Source: Larus michahellis (Eukaryota > Chordata > Aves > Charadriiformes > Laridae). Taken from it: a DNA stretch of 64,000 bases. The first letter of the stretch is position 1. Each line of letters starts with the position of its first letter. Shown here piece after piece: positions 11,401 to 26,400 of the stretch. The translations under genes were made by a program, and so were the position numbers. Below the pieces are notes generated by a model that worked only from the letters and a program-made list of their open reading frames with translations, ran no database searches and had not been told where the DNA came from. The stretch covers positions 9,424,001-9,488,000 of the forward strand of contig NC_133906.1 of NCBI RefSeq assembly GCF_964199755.1. Direction: 5' to 3'.

Positions 11401-14400
11401 CCTCCCCCCAAAGAAAAGCTCTCTTAAAGCAGGGACTGTGCTTGAAGGAAGGAAAAAGGCATGTGGAGCTGTGACTCAGCTGCAGAGAGTTCTCAGCAGC
11501 CAGACACTCACTTGTCCCGGAGCACAGTCACGTTCTCCTCTCCGAGACCATATTTTCATTTTGTTCATCAGATTTTGTTCTTTATATTCTAGAACAGCCT
11601 ATGTCTACTTTTCAGCTGGAACTCCAGCATGTTAAGTTTCTTCAGCAAAGCAATAGTCAGAGGTTAACACGAAAACTTAACCAGTAAAAATCAATTTAGG
11701 GCTCAAAAGTCTGTGATTCATTACTGACCCGAACTGCCATGTAACATCCTGTTGCAAAAGGCAGATGCACGAAAAGATTTCTCACGATTTACATTAAGAT
11801 GTAACAGCCAAAATTAATTGCTATTCAGTCTTTCTGGCAATTCTTCTAGTATAGTTGCTGCTGTTACTGCAGGGTTTGGAAGTTGAAAAGCTAGATATTG
11901 TTTATGTTAAGAATTTTTTTTGGATAAAAGACAAATTTCCTGATGAGGTCTCAACTTTGTATAACTTTCTGTATTACCAACGACATTTCTTAAGCAATTA
12001 AAAAAGAGAGGGCAAATCCTTTTCCCTTCCCTAAATAGTGAGAACTGAACTAAAAGGAACTGTGTATTTGCTCTGGTTTGAACTATTTAAAGTGACCTCC
12101 CTATATACAGTATTGGGGTTTAGCAGCTTAGCTGCAAATACATCATACCCTTCAATGTAAAGAAAAAAGAAACTAGCTCTTTAGGCACTAAACCTAACAA
12201 ATATCTTTGCTGATCTCAAGTAGCTGGCCTGTTATTGGCAGAAAGGCCCAGGTGATACGCCCCGATAGGCCTTCCCATTAATCACCCTGATAATCAAGTA
12301 CATCTCACTATTTTCTGGAATGCACTCATTTATAACTTAAGCTGAAAGTCCCAATAGTTTTTAATTAGATTTGATGAACTCTGTGTGTATAAGATGGATT
12401 ACACAGATTGGCATATGTTCCATCCTTTTTTTTTTTAATATATATATCCAATATACTTGGCTCCTCTGCTGCCATGAAGAAAACTGTATTGTCACAGCCC
12501 CCAAGCTGCTAAACCTTACTAAAATTATTCCAAGCTTCCCCTCTTCTCACACCCTCTCCCCAAAGGAGCTAGTTAGCACAATAATTAGTTTCTCTTAACA
12601 AGACTAGTTTGTTACACGATAGCTGGAAATCTTCAGCTTTAAAGTCAGAAGAGAAATAAAAAAGAACACAGAAAATGGTCAGTGTATGTTCATGTCCTGG
12701 GCAATTCCTAAGGCAGAGGACGCTCAGGTTATGAAAGCATAAAAGCAAAGCCACATGGATTTAAAAGCTACTTTCAAAGCGTGCTCTAAGTTAAGCTTTC
12801 ACTAATGTGAAACTTGGAGGTTAGTCCATACTGAGCGAAGTTCAGTGGCAAGTGGCAGCACTAACCTGCAAAGGCTGAACAGAAAATATGTAAATAATTT
12901 AAATACAAATGTCGGCTTTGGAAAAGTTAGACCCTTAAAGAACACATAGCAGAAATGGATTTGGTTTGGCAACAAAACATGCTTTTTCTAGTGACATCAA
13001 CTTCATCAATCACATGCAACTACCACTTGCACACGAGAATTCACAGGGAGGTAGTCTGGCAGAAAAATCCAACCAAGAATGTGTGCTCTGATTTATTTAC
13101 ACACAATCACTAAAGAAGTGCTTCCGCTTCTGACAAACTACGTGGTAATGAGCTGTAGCACTGGAAAACAGGAAACACACTTGGGGAAGGAGGAAGATGC
13201 ACTCCATTTATTTTGGTTTGTTTGTACACAGCTCCAGTTTTCATGGCAGTCTTAGTGGGGTACACCAGACTTAAGCTTTAGTCAAAAGAATAAAAGCCTA
13301 GAAAAAAACAACGTTACTGGCTGATTCACTGACTAAAATAAGAATTCAATTCAATATCCAAACTTCAACGGAGCCAAAAAATGAAGTGTGACGTTCTTTC
13401 TAAAGATTTTGCTAGTGATTAATTTAAGTTTAGTGTCAGTGCCTAGCCTGGAACTATTAGTGTGCATCTGACTTGCTCTCCTGGAATGAAAAAATCATAC
13501 ATCCCAAACACCTGAGCGGACTCCCCTGACATTCAAATGAGTTATATTAATTAAATTATCTTTTCTACAAGCAAGTAGAGTCAACAGTATCCTTTGGTAT
13601 CGAATTGTAAAAAGTCAAAAGACAATGAGCTACGCAGTTAGGAAATCTAATTCCACTTCCAGCAAGGCCAGATGCCTATTTGTAACACTGGGTAGGTCTA
13701 ATTCAGCCTCCACGCAAACAGAACTGAAATACTACATAAATCAAGGTAAACATGAAGACTTGGAGGTCTATAGGTTGGAAGTGCTACAAAAAGAAACAAA
13801 TTTATTTCTTCAGACACAAGATCAAACATGCTCAGCTATGACAGCTGGTTGACTTCTTTTACGTAAAGGTTTAGTGAAAACCCCATTTTATCCCTTTCAT
13901 GGGAATGTTTCCTTTGAAGGTTTATTTGCAGAGAGAAAGGGCAGAGCAGTTGGTCTATTTCAAACCATTTTCCCCCTACTTTTACATGCATTAATATTAC
14001 ATTGTTTTCGGTCTTGAGTATTTCTTTCTTTAAATGTAACTAACAGCCTTTTCTGTAGGAGAGAATTATTTGGCTGGAACTTACTGTAGGCGAAACCAAG
14101 CAATAGAGAACTACGAAGAAATGAGGAATTTTGTTTAACACAGGACAAGTATTTCCTTTAAGATTTACCTTCTTTAAATTTTATACAAGAGATTCTACTC
14201 AAGTATTTTCATTTTTCTAGATTATTATGCAAGTTATATGTACACGCTACTTACCTAACATTTCTTTCTTTAATTTTTCATTACGCTCTTCAATTTGTCT
14301 AGGTAATCGCTGTGGAGAGAGATAAAAATTGGTTATGCTTATGGAATTTTCATACACGTATCCAGGAACACTGTTTATGGCTTAGAAGGAGTCCTTATGT

Positions 14401-17400
14401 CAAACCACACTTTCATCTTATTTTGGAAACCTGTAATTCATCTGATGACATCAGTTCACATAAAGAGTAAGTCGTAACTTGTGACTGCAGGTTTCATACA
14501 GACATACATTTTTACTGCTGAAAACCAGATCTGATCTATTTGCTTGGGATTTTAACTGAAAAGCTTATGGAATTTAAGAGACTTGCAAGTGAAGTGTGTT
14601 TTAGCCATATCTCCTCTGCTGCATGCGTTAAATTGGTAAGAGAGGCTCGAGGAACGAAGCAAGCACAGCACGTGAATTCTGAACATCAACACAGGTATAA
14701 TGAGGAAAACATCCATAATGGCAGTTCTCAGTGGCATCATACTTATGGGAAATCCGCATGGTGAAAACACTGATGTCTTCTAAATACAAATATTTTATCA
14801 GAAGATCACTTAATTAACTGTCTGTGAACTTCAGGACATAGTTTAACGAGCAGCATCTTATTACGCAATATATGGCATGGTTCTGCAGAGGACACGATAT
14901 TACAAATGAGGGCCTTGACTTGGCAATTGATCATGGGGAGGGAACTCCAACAGCTCATCCTGAGCAAGGTACTAGTCCAAGTAACAGTTCATTAACGGGC
15001 TTTTTCCCCCGCCTCAGAACTGGCACCAGTGTTAAAATCTGTTGCACCATCACCAATAAACGTATCACACATTTCTAATGAGCATTATGTAACTGCATAG
15101 TCTATGCATTCCTAATGTTTTGCTATATGACTGCAATGATAATTTTTAATTAGAATTTTATATTCGTTACATAGTTTTAGTTAATACAATTTACTATTGC
15201 ATCATTTACATTTTGCATTTTCTATATATGTTAAATACAATATTAAACCACAATATATTATGAATGATAGTAACTTTTTATACATATTTTTCATATTTTT
15301 CAGCAGTACTATTTCAAGCTTTTATACTATGCTCGCCACTGTATGATTCTGGCAGTTCTGCATGCAATTATAACTACGCTCTCTTCTTGTGGAGGCCACA
15401 GCAAGTAAGACAGATCTATTGTAGTGGCGTTATCGGTAAATTGATTACAGTTGCAGACTATGGTAACAGGTATGGAATTCACTCCCGATTCGCTTCCCTT
15501 GTGGTAATTGGCTTCTCAACATAGTTAAAGAATTCATTGCCTAATCTTGTTCTGTCCTGTCATTTACAGCTCCAGTCATCATGGATAGGTTTGTCATCCT
15601 GATATCGTTGCTGCAGTGAAATAAGATGTTCATCTCAAGAAAAAGCCCACTGACAAGGCTGCCTGACTCCTCTTCAATGCAGGATACACTGGTGAACACA
15701 GGCAAATACAGTTCATTTTTCTATACCCAGAAAAAAACCCAAACAAACAAACAACAGAAAAATGAGTACTTAGGAATACAATGCAGATATGTTTCGATGG
15801 CTAAGCTTGAAAGCAGCCCAGGACCAGCATCACCACCAGTGAGCCAGATCTAATGAGCCCAGTCAGACCTCATCTGACTCCTGCTGACCCAGAGGGACTT
15901 ATTAAGTTGGGTGCAGATCTGGACCTAAGCTGCCTGCATGAAAACATGTGTGGATATCCCCAGGCTCTAAATTCAGTTTGCATTGTGGCTGTGAGATTTG
16001 CTGAATCTTGGACGAGTTTGGCATATATAGGGTGCGTCTCTCACATTTGGACATTAGGCTTTAGCAGGAAATGAAGACACAAATCCTTCATCTAAAATAC
16101 ATACTCCATGTTTTGTCTGTCTGAATACTACTATTCCAGAGACTCAGCATTTCTCGCTCCAGAAATGTATTTGCAAGGTGAGTTATCTATAGAAAGCTGT
16201 CCGTTACCTGGTGTCTACGATACTTATCTCAAAGTACAGCTTCTTTTGGTAAAGAAGTTTATCTGGCCTGCCTATCCCTCAAAAACTGTGTTGAAGCTAA
16301 AATTCACATTACACCATTATACACCTGCTAAAAACAAAAGCTAAAGATTGATACCATATAATTAAACACTTTCTGGGAAAGCATCAATAGGGATTATTTG
16401 ACCACAAAGCACTATAATTTCAAACTGTTTCACTTGGCATTGAAGATATCAAAAGTAACTAAAGTGTGCAACACTAGGATTTACATCAAAACACTATCAC
16501 TGTACTCATGAAATATAAACAGTACTAAAATTTTAGAGCAGGTACCAAATCAGGAATCAAAGCAAAGAACTACTGTGTATTTCGTATTTTTAAACTGCCA
16601 TTTAACAAGATCATGACATTCCCTAAAGCAGTATGTGAAATATTTTCTATGTACAGGAAGAAGAAAGATTTGCTCTAACAGTGAATGAAGTTAATTTGCA
16701 GATTCTCTTGATGCATCATTTTCATTACCAGTGAGGGGGGAAAAAATGCTGCCATATTTCTGCAAAGAGCAATGCACTTTACCTGACAATAAAGCAAAGC
16801 TCCTTAGTCTCCTACGTATTAGATATCTTAACCACATATCTGAAGTCAACATTACAGCTATAATGGGTTTTTTATTATGAACTTTAGAGATTTATTATGA
16901 ATATTTTAAAAAGTGTAAAACCTGCCATCAGTATTTCCGTAACAATTTTTCAAGAGGGGAGTTTTAAGCTTCAGTCTAAAAAGATTGCTTCTACCCTGCA
17001 ACTTGACAAACAACAGGACCAACTCAGGGCAGAATGTCCTAAATCCCACTGCAGTGTAAATTGAGGGCATTTTGTACAAAGTGTTCTGCACCACTGTGAG
17101 CCTAAAGCCTCTGCCACAGTAAAATGAGGTCAAGGAGCAGAAGGTATGTGAAACAGTCAACCTCTGTACTTCCCAGCTACAAAAATTAAGAATTACTGAT
17201 CGTTCTAAAACATTCCTGGAAGATGGCCAGGAAGAACAGCAGCACTGTTCATGACTCTCTTCTAGCCCACATCTCCACCGGTTACTGAGCAAGAGCTCTT
17301 TTGCGAGACTATTAGAAGCATACTCACTGAAAGGAAATTGTGGTTTTGCGAGAGGTATAAAGGACAGTATCTATACTTTCAGGTAGGTTCCAATCAGCCA

Positions 17401-20400
17401 AAATATATGTGTTTTAAACTCCCTACATTTTGTAGCAACTACTGACGTCTCAATCTGTGGAGTCCTGACTGGTGGTTCGTAATCTGCCTGATCCTCACAG
17501 TTGTTCTTTGTATGATGAGCTGCTAAAATGCACTCCTTAAACACTAATACTATTTTACCAAGTAACTGGCTAGATTACAGTAGGCCTCACTCTGGAGCTA
17601 GTCTAATGCTAAAAGACTATAAACTACAGAAACTAAACCCCATCCTTTCCTTCAGAAATGTCAGCAGAGTCCTTGGCTGAATTCCTGGATCAAATAAGCC
17701 ATAGCCTCAACTAGGGGACTATAAACAAGGCCAACACAAATACTCTTTTCTAGACTGTGATGCACCCATCACATTCACTATGCGTGCAGTAATGATGTTT
17801 GACAAGCTTGTCATTTATTAAGCCATTGCCAAGAGCTAGGTGATAAAGTGCTCTCCTGCTCTCAACCAGATGCATGCAACAAGCATCAGGGGGTTGTTTC
17901 ACAGTACAGTAAACTGACCTTCTCAGTGGGTGCTGCCAAAGGGGATGGCCCCAATTCCTGCACTGCCTTGACCACGTCTTCTTTCCTTCTCACTAGCATT
18001 TGCAGTAGGACTTGTCTGACTGCAAAAAGCCAAGGCAATATAAAAGTATTTACTTTGGGGCTTTTTGGTTGCTGACTTTTTTTGTTCGCTTGTTGCTGTT
18101 TTTCCCTTTAGCAGAGTTAGTTGTCTGCCAGGCTCATGTATAGAACCAGCCATCCCCTAGGGTCGGACATGAGCTAGTACCAGCGCTAGCACAAGGAAAG
18201 CAACCGGACAGCTTTGTAAGCAGCAGGCAGTTAGTAGATCGGTTCAGCTGTTTTGTGAAACCATACCCTTACAGGAGTTAAGAGAGAGTATTTTTCTGCC
18301 ACCAGTGCAACTGATCCAGTCCCAAAGGAAGTAATTTCAGGCAAGGCTCTTGTCTAATATGCTATAAAAGCAGTTTCTAATCTGTCACTTACAACCATAG
18401 TATGGGGAAAGGGGGATGGTGGGGAATCCCTACTAATGATTTATTTTCCCAAATGGAGAGTTAAAACAGTTAAACCTAAGCCTTTCAAAAATATTTGTGT
18501 ATTGACATATTCAAAGTGGTTTTAGAGATCATTTGGTGGGTGAAGCAAATGACCTTTTTTCCTTTATGGGGCAGAATATGTTGCAGGTTCACTGATGTGG
18601 AGCTGAACTAAAATAATGATGCCCTTTGAAAATTTAACCAGATATAACTAAAGTCAAGTATTGGCATGTGGATTTGGGTGCCCAACTAAGAATTACATTT
18701 TAAAATTGCATCTATTTACCTTAAAATGGAAGTAAAAAATAGTTTGGCTGTTGTTTTCCCTGCAGAAGATGCTCAGCTCTTTCCAGGCTCTCCGGTGCTT
18801 GCAAGCCATTAGCTACCATGCCCTCAAGCTCCCGCTTTGATAAAAAAGTGACCACCATTGCACTTTTTATAATGGCTACATTTCATTAGCACATGTTCCT
18901 TCAAAACCATAGGCTTGTGATAGACACATCTCTACCACATTTGTCCTTTCAACACAGCCTTCAGAACCTCTTTTCAAAAATAAGAACAGCAAGCAGGCTG
19001 TAAGAAGAGCTTTCTGCACAAAATAGATTTCCCTTCTTGCTACCCTTGTGAAAAGACTCTCTGAACTTGTCAAATCCACAGCTATTTTCCACACTGAGCA
19101 TTAACATACTAAATATCACTAGAAAAATCACTTCCTGCTGGTGTTTTACACAAAGAGTTACTTAAAACCTCAAATCAGCAGGCTGTGGCAGTGACTTCAA
19201 ATCCCCATTGAGCAGGGATTATTTACATGTTGGATTGGGGGTTCAGGAAGTGCTAGGGCTTTACTTTTTTCATCCAAGCTGACACATCCTAAAGGCCAAG
19301 GAAACTTTTCAAGCATTTCCTTACGCTTACAGAGACATGGTGAAGATTCTGCAAGAAATGTTTAATCCTGAAGTATTTGTAATTTGATTGAAAGTGGACA
19401 TTGAAACACAGTACTAAGCTGATTTTTTTTTTAAAACAAAGAAAGTAACTGAATGAGGAGAGAGATGTTTGCCACCATGAGGTGCCCCTTTCCTCAAGAA
19501 AGTCTAAGTTTTTGAAGATTAATAGCAGACTTCAGTCACTAGAAGTAAAATAACTCCAAGTGGCCAATACACACACGAAGCATAGCAATGAAAAAGAACA
19601 GAAAACAGCTAAATCAAGAAACAAAAATATCAATGTTTTAAAGTAGCTACAAATATAGATACAGACTGATACAGTCCTGTCTCTTTGCCATTCTCAAAGT
19701 TATATAATCAAGTCATCAAAAAAGTAATTATTTTATAATTACTCCATAAAGGCATTTGACTGCAAATTTGCCAATCAGAAAAATAATCCACTGAAAGAAA
19801 ACCAGACTCCCACTAATTAAACAGCTAGCAAGAACTGTATTACAGAATACAAGCAAGAACTGCTTGTATTCTGATCTCCAAATTGCAGATCCTTATTAAA
19901 ATGATAGCTACTAAATGCAGCAGTGGTTCAGGCAACCTTTTCTAGCACGTGCACAAATACAATTAACAGCCTTAATCAGAAAACTAGAAAGACGTGTGTG
20001 TCTGTGGGCACGTGCTATTCAACAGCTAAACATGTAATTACATGTTTACAGCTCAGAACACATGTTTGCTTTCACTCATTTTACAAAGGTAAAAAGAGGA
20101 CTACGCTTTATGGACTCGAGACTTGTCATGGAAGTTGTGGCAGTTCATGTAATCTTCCTGACATAAAACCAGATGAGAAAACCACTACAATTTCAGACTC
20201 GGAAAAAAAAAAGAAGTTATCACCACTGCATAGAAGCTGCTTGCATAAACAGCACTAAGTATTTCGAATAGGAAAGAAAAGACCTTGGTTTAAAGTTAGA
20301 CCAAAATATACTAAAAAGGCTTACCATGCAAGCTTCTCTGGCTTGATGAACTGATGGGTCTTTTTCTAGGACTGCCTTATAATCTTCCAGAGCTTCATCT

Positions 20401-23400
20401 AGTTTTTCAGTTTTTTCATATAGTTCTGCTCTCCTCAGCAAAGCTCTAATATAGTTAGGATCTAACTCCACCGCTAGAAAACAAAACCAAAGCACAGTAT
20501 TTTACTTGAAACATTTCTACACCCCTCAAATGAATTCTTAAGTGTGTATAAATTCTTAACAGTTATCTTTATAACGTAGCTTAGAATCAAGCAGAGTCAC
20601 AGTTTAAAAGCTAAGTCATAATTCAGAAAGGCCTACATCTGCTTGTGAAAGTCTAATGCAATGATCATATTTCATTTAATGTCTACAATCTGTCATGGAT
20701 AGAAGTGATTTATAATGCACAAACATTTCATTTTGCAATACTATATATACAGAGGTTCTAAGTGACTCTTCAGAAATTTTAAGGACCTGTAAGATATTTT
20801 TCAGCTTTTGCATATTTAAAAGCATAGATTATTAGATTACAGCTAAAGTTAAATATACCTAAAGATACACATAGCAGGGAAAATAAGTATTTCCCTGCTT
20901 ACCTGAGTTCAAGTTGAAACAAACTCCAGGAGAACTACTAGTGTTCTTCTGACTTTAGTATCAAGTGGTCAAAATTGGGTTGGGAATCCACAAACAGTTG
21001 TATTAGCTGTACAAGTTAGCAGAGGGGCACACTGACTGAATTTAAGCTTTTCCTCTCCTTGTTCCCTTGGCAGCCATGACCGCATATACAGATGCGGTTA
21101 AGACTGAACACTAAACAGTAACCTGCAAATGGTAATTTCTGAAGAATTTCTTCATCCATTTTTCATCATAGAAAGAGGAAGAATGAAAGACTGCCAATTT
21201 TATAATTATTAACCCATTAAAATGGTTCTCAGGACAACTAAATCTAGGATCATCTAGCTAAATATTCTGGTTTATTTCTTCTGGAAGGACAAAGACAATG
21301 CTACAGTCAGCAAGTTGCAGGTTAGCGTGAATTACTCTGCTGTGCTCCAAGTGTTGCATTGCAGTTTGTAAGCCAAATCCCTGGGGAACGTCAAGCGATG
21401 GTAGGTTTATGTCTCACTGCTGCAAAGCAGGCTGATTCCCTTTCAGCCACTACAAAATTAGCAGAAGTGTTTTTCAAAACACACCACCACCAAAACAAGG
21501 CAAAGCCCCAAAGTGACAAAGACCAGCTAGAATTTTTTACCTTCAAGAATGCTTTTAAGCATGTACAGACTCGTATTTACTGTACAAGCAGTACTGGCAC
21601 GCAGCCATTGGATTAGTTTTCTGATTGGTAATTTGGACTTTTTTCCCCCAGCTGTCATGGGGGGTTTAACAAATATTCAAGCATGGGTGAGTGGGTGGAA
21701 GCAATAAAGCAATGCACAGCTGAAATGATTTCACCAGAAGTTGCAGAGAAAACTATGCAGGACAAGAACGGGAGAGCATAAGCCCTTGTGACAAAGCAAA
21801 AGCCTTGTATAAAAGGGACTTGATAATGCTTTTAATTCTATAAGGCCTCACGGTTCTTTCGAATCTGTGATTAAACCAAGACTGGTGTGGGGGGGGGAAT
21901 GGCAGGTGGAAGTGGGTTTAAAATAGTAGGTGTAAAGAAGCAGCTTCCATAATAAAAAGACTTTTCTATTAAAAATAAGTACAAACAGCAGCCTTATTGG
22001 CACAAGAGAATAGAAAGCAAATTATTACAGACAGGAAAATGTTGATAGACATTTTACAAAATAAATAATATTTATAATTCTAGATTCAGGTGTCTTCCAC
22101 CACAGCTTTTCTATAAATTCTTTAAAGACCCTTACGTCCAGAACGACAGCTCTGCAGTAAGGCACTAATGGGCATAATTCATATATGAAAGATCTGGCAC
22201 GAGAGCAGCACGCTGAGAAAAAGTCATACCTTTGCTGCAGTCACTTAGGGCAGCTTCTGTCTTGTCCTAGAACACAAAATAGTTTTGTTATTCTTAAGTC
22301 ATATTTCTTGGGGAACAGATTATTTGCAACTGCAAGCAAATGGTTTGTCTGGCATTCCAAGGAATTGGGATGTTCATGTAATCAAGGCTTTTCATACCGT
22401 TGCTTCTGCTGTAAAGCTCTTTACCAGTGATTAACTTCCTCTCAGCGAAGGCTGCCAGTGTTCACATTGCAGGGCTGCCCCACTAATCGGTCGGCACTCA
22501 ACAGCCGGCAGCGCGCTACGCTCAAAAGGCTGAGTCACATCTGCAGGCCTTGGCTTAACCCACCTCCAGCTTTTCTACCTTTGTCAATTAATTAAGGGGT
22601 TGGAATAGACGGTTCCCAAGACTCCCAGATAAATTCTTGTCTGTACTAAGACATCTGGAAAGCAGACACTGCCTTTAGCACTAATACAGCTTTCTCTACA
22701 AGGGACAATGCGTGAGACTTCCAGAAGCGGTAGGGACAAGATTTTAGTGCACCCAGATAACCAGAGCAAGAAGATGAGAACCAGGCAATCTGCTTATAAT
22801 GAAACAAGAAAAAAACCAAAACCCAAAAGAGCTGAGACAGAGATCCAATTTTCACCCAAACTAAAAGGGCTTTAAAAAAAAAGCAAAATAAATCAGACTG
22901 TTCCATGCTTGTATTGTTGATCTAAGTAGTAGTAATCTTTCTACACCCAAAGAACTATTTTCTCCTCCACAAAACAGAATTTGTCTCAGAGGTTCTTGGC
23001 TTACAAGCTTTTATTGTAGTGCAAAGCAAATGGGTGCAGCAGGTATGGAAGAACCAACGTAATGGGGAAATTATTAACAATATGAATCTATTTTCAGACT
23101 AATCTATTGCTCTGTCAGGTTTCACTGATCTATGCTGGTGAGATACACTAGTTTCTGCACAGTTCTATCATCTTGGGCTCATTTGGGTACTATTGGATTA
23201 GTTTCCTGGTGATATGAATTGTTAACATCTGGATTATGAGGAGGTTTTTCAGTTTACAGCTTTCCTATTTGAAAGGTTCCAGCATCTGTTGTTAGAGATT
23301 TTATTCCATTTTTTTTCTTGTCTGGTCAAACAATTCATTATCCCAACAGCAAGTTAGATAATTCTGGCTGAACAAGAATACTCTACACTGAGTAAGAATT

Positions 23401-26400
23401 TATTTATTTATGCCAAATATGGCGGCCAGGTGCATTTCTAAACAGAGCTGCATCTGTCTCTGAAGGAAAACTGCAAGAAAGTTCCCTTTGCAGGAGGGTA
23501 AACTGAGGACAGGAGTTACTGTGCTATTTTTCTATAATAATCTAATCTTAAAAACAAAGGCAAAAATAGGGAGTCAATTCTCTGTATTATGAAGTGAAAG
23601 TGAAATCTTCTGTTTAGACAGATTGTGTTCTATGCCTTCCATGCTACTTAAGTGTATTGCTGATTCTGGTAACATACGGGCACCTGTCCCTGGTCAAGGA
23701 ATAGAACACCTACAAAGAAAGCTGCACCCATTCTATCCAGACCGTGCCCTACTCTATAGGTCTGTCCTACTACATAGTAAGTGTGAAGGAAGCAGACTCA
23801 CTAAATTAATAAAGCCATAGTTAGGAAGTCCTGCTTATGCCCCAAAGCATTTGAGCCAATTAAATGAAGGCAAGTATCTGACAATCCAGGCTTTTAGAAA
23901 AAACACTAACGAGCTACAATTCTAAACAATATAATACATGGTCTGTGTACAGTAAATGTGCTTAAAGACATCTGTTCCACACGAACTTTGCATTTCATTA
24001 AAATAGAGAAAATGAAAGAAAAATCAGTGTTTTAAAGATAATGCTGCAGAGCAACTTTGAACAGCTTTTCCAACTGCAACTTTCAGGTTGATATTCATCC
24101 TCAGTAAAACCAAGCATACCAGCATTTCTACTGGGAGCACGAGAGATTGAGCAAGTGGCAAAACCTGCATACAGCTTTATTCTTTTGCCCTCATTTATGC
24201 ACCCCTAATGCCTTCATTATTGCATTTGTCATGTAATCAATACATGGTGTTTTGTAAAAAGAATATTCACCTGTTTCATTTTTGCAGCAGCTCTGTTTGA
24301 AAACAAAACAGCCCTGTCCTTCTGGAAGCAGGCTGGACAAATCTGCAGAGCCTTCGTGTAAGAGTCTTCTGCCTCTCCGTAGTCTGCAGATGCAATAGGA
24401 AAAAAAACCACAACAAAACAGACCATTTATTTCAAATGCCAGTACAGTCAGTGAACCACATGGCCAAGATTTCTTTGGAAACATTTCTCAATATATGATG
24501 CAATATTAAACCAGAATCAGTAGCTGCTTTCAGACAAAGTGCATTACTAAGTAGTACATAGATCAATGACAATTAATTATTTCAAAATCAACACCCTTGT
24601 AAAAGCAGAAATATAGTCCTGAGCTTGTAACAGGTACAGCATGATATGCATATAATTCTCATCCCTGAAATTGTTTCATTCTATTTGAGTAGCAGCCTTA
24701 GAGGTAGAATCTCTTTAGATTAAGCGTGTCCTTGATCTGAAAGGAGGCATGTGCTGAAACATGTCACTGCACCGATACCTGTTCAAAGCAGTTACGAAGA
24801 TATTTTATTTGCCACATCATCTTCAATAACTGACTTAAAGGTCAGTCACCACAAAGCCATTATCACCCGAAGGTCATCCGTCATCCATCTGGTCTAAAGC
24901 AAGGAGCAGTGGTAAACCACATGGGATTATCAAGTTATTAATTTTCTAATAAAGGTACAGTCAAGAGTGAAAAGGCCCTATACTGACTCTGAACAATGCC
25001 CTGCCAGCTGACAAGTGCATTGTCCTCAAAACAGCAATTCTTTCTGTGCACATTAGCTGGCGACCATCCAGGTGCTTCAAAGGCTGTGTGTTTCTGATTA
25101 GTAAGCACTTTGGCAGGCACTGGCACACTGAAAAGATCTGCCAAAGAATTTGTCAAGAAGAGGCTACGGATGAGACTTCACAAAATGAGTCAGCCAGCAT
25201 TACAGATTTGCTGCTTTCATGGTCGAAGCAGTTTCCTTCTCCCTGCTCTGATACTTGCCTGAAATGGTAAATCATTCCCCAGGAATCTTGCTCTCTTAGC
25301 ACACAATAAGAGACCTCCAACACGAAGGTCACTGTCTGGTTATCAGGGACTTCTGGGAAGGGAAGTTGTTTGTGTTCCTGCTGACTGAGGAAAGCATGAA
25401 TCTGCTTTTCCTGGTTTCTTTGTGAATCCTCTAGCCACCAGAACACTAAATGAAAGGCAGGTGTCAAAATCACTTCCCCTTTATGTTTTTTTTAATTAAA
25501 AGCACTGTTGCAGTTACTTATTACTGACATCAACCCTGTTGTTATGTATTACCTATGTTCAGAACAAGTCCAGTTCTGGCATAAGCTAGAAATTTACATA
25601 CCTCTAGAGTAGGTTTTGTAAATACATGTATGTGTAGGTGTACATCTATACGTATATATACACACATATACCTATGTGTACATCTCCATATACACATGTA
25701 CATGATATATATACACATTTATGTATGTATATAGATGTACATGTAAGTACATATAGATGTCTATATATAGGTACACACATATAGATAAATAAAATATGTA
25801 ACAGGTACAGTCAGTGGATAAAAAGATGCAACTATACAAATGTATGAGAGACCTACTGAGCCGAAGTCCTGCATTAGCAAAACTCAGAGCCTAGTGGAAG
25901 CCTTTTTTGATTAGTAAAAGAAACCCTGGCACTTGGAAGGCAGTCAATTCTGTATCATGTTCTTGGATTTAAACACTTAGCTTTCATGAGAATCCTGCTT
26001 TAGTAATCCAAGTCTTTGTGATTTCAACTTAAGGAGGACTGCTTTCCCCTTCTGTTCTCTAGAGCTGGATGCAAAATGATATAGATGATAAATTTGGACA
26101 ATGAATGATAGGTGTGAGATCTTCCTATGGGTTTTCTGCAACATTACCGTGATGGCTAAGTACTAATTAAGATCCTCTAACATCCATATGGTGTGAAAAG
26201 ATTATCAACCCACCTCCTTTCTTGAACTGCTCATTTCCTTTCTCCTTCAGCATTGTGCTCTCCTTTCTTCTTTTCTACAAAAGAAAAGACAATGTCTCAA
26301 AGTATTTAACTGAAATGAACAAGTAGGTCAGCTGCAGTTCCAAATAAAGTATGAACGGAAATCAGAATAAAATATAACCTGAAGAATTTTAACTAGTACC

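Noticed and set aside
11380..11430. agtccaacctcctcctcccc as a minus-strand CR1 end
   Set aside because: Only about ten bases fit the CR1 motif, and the neighbouring sequence does not continue the match.
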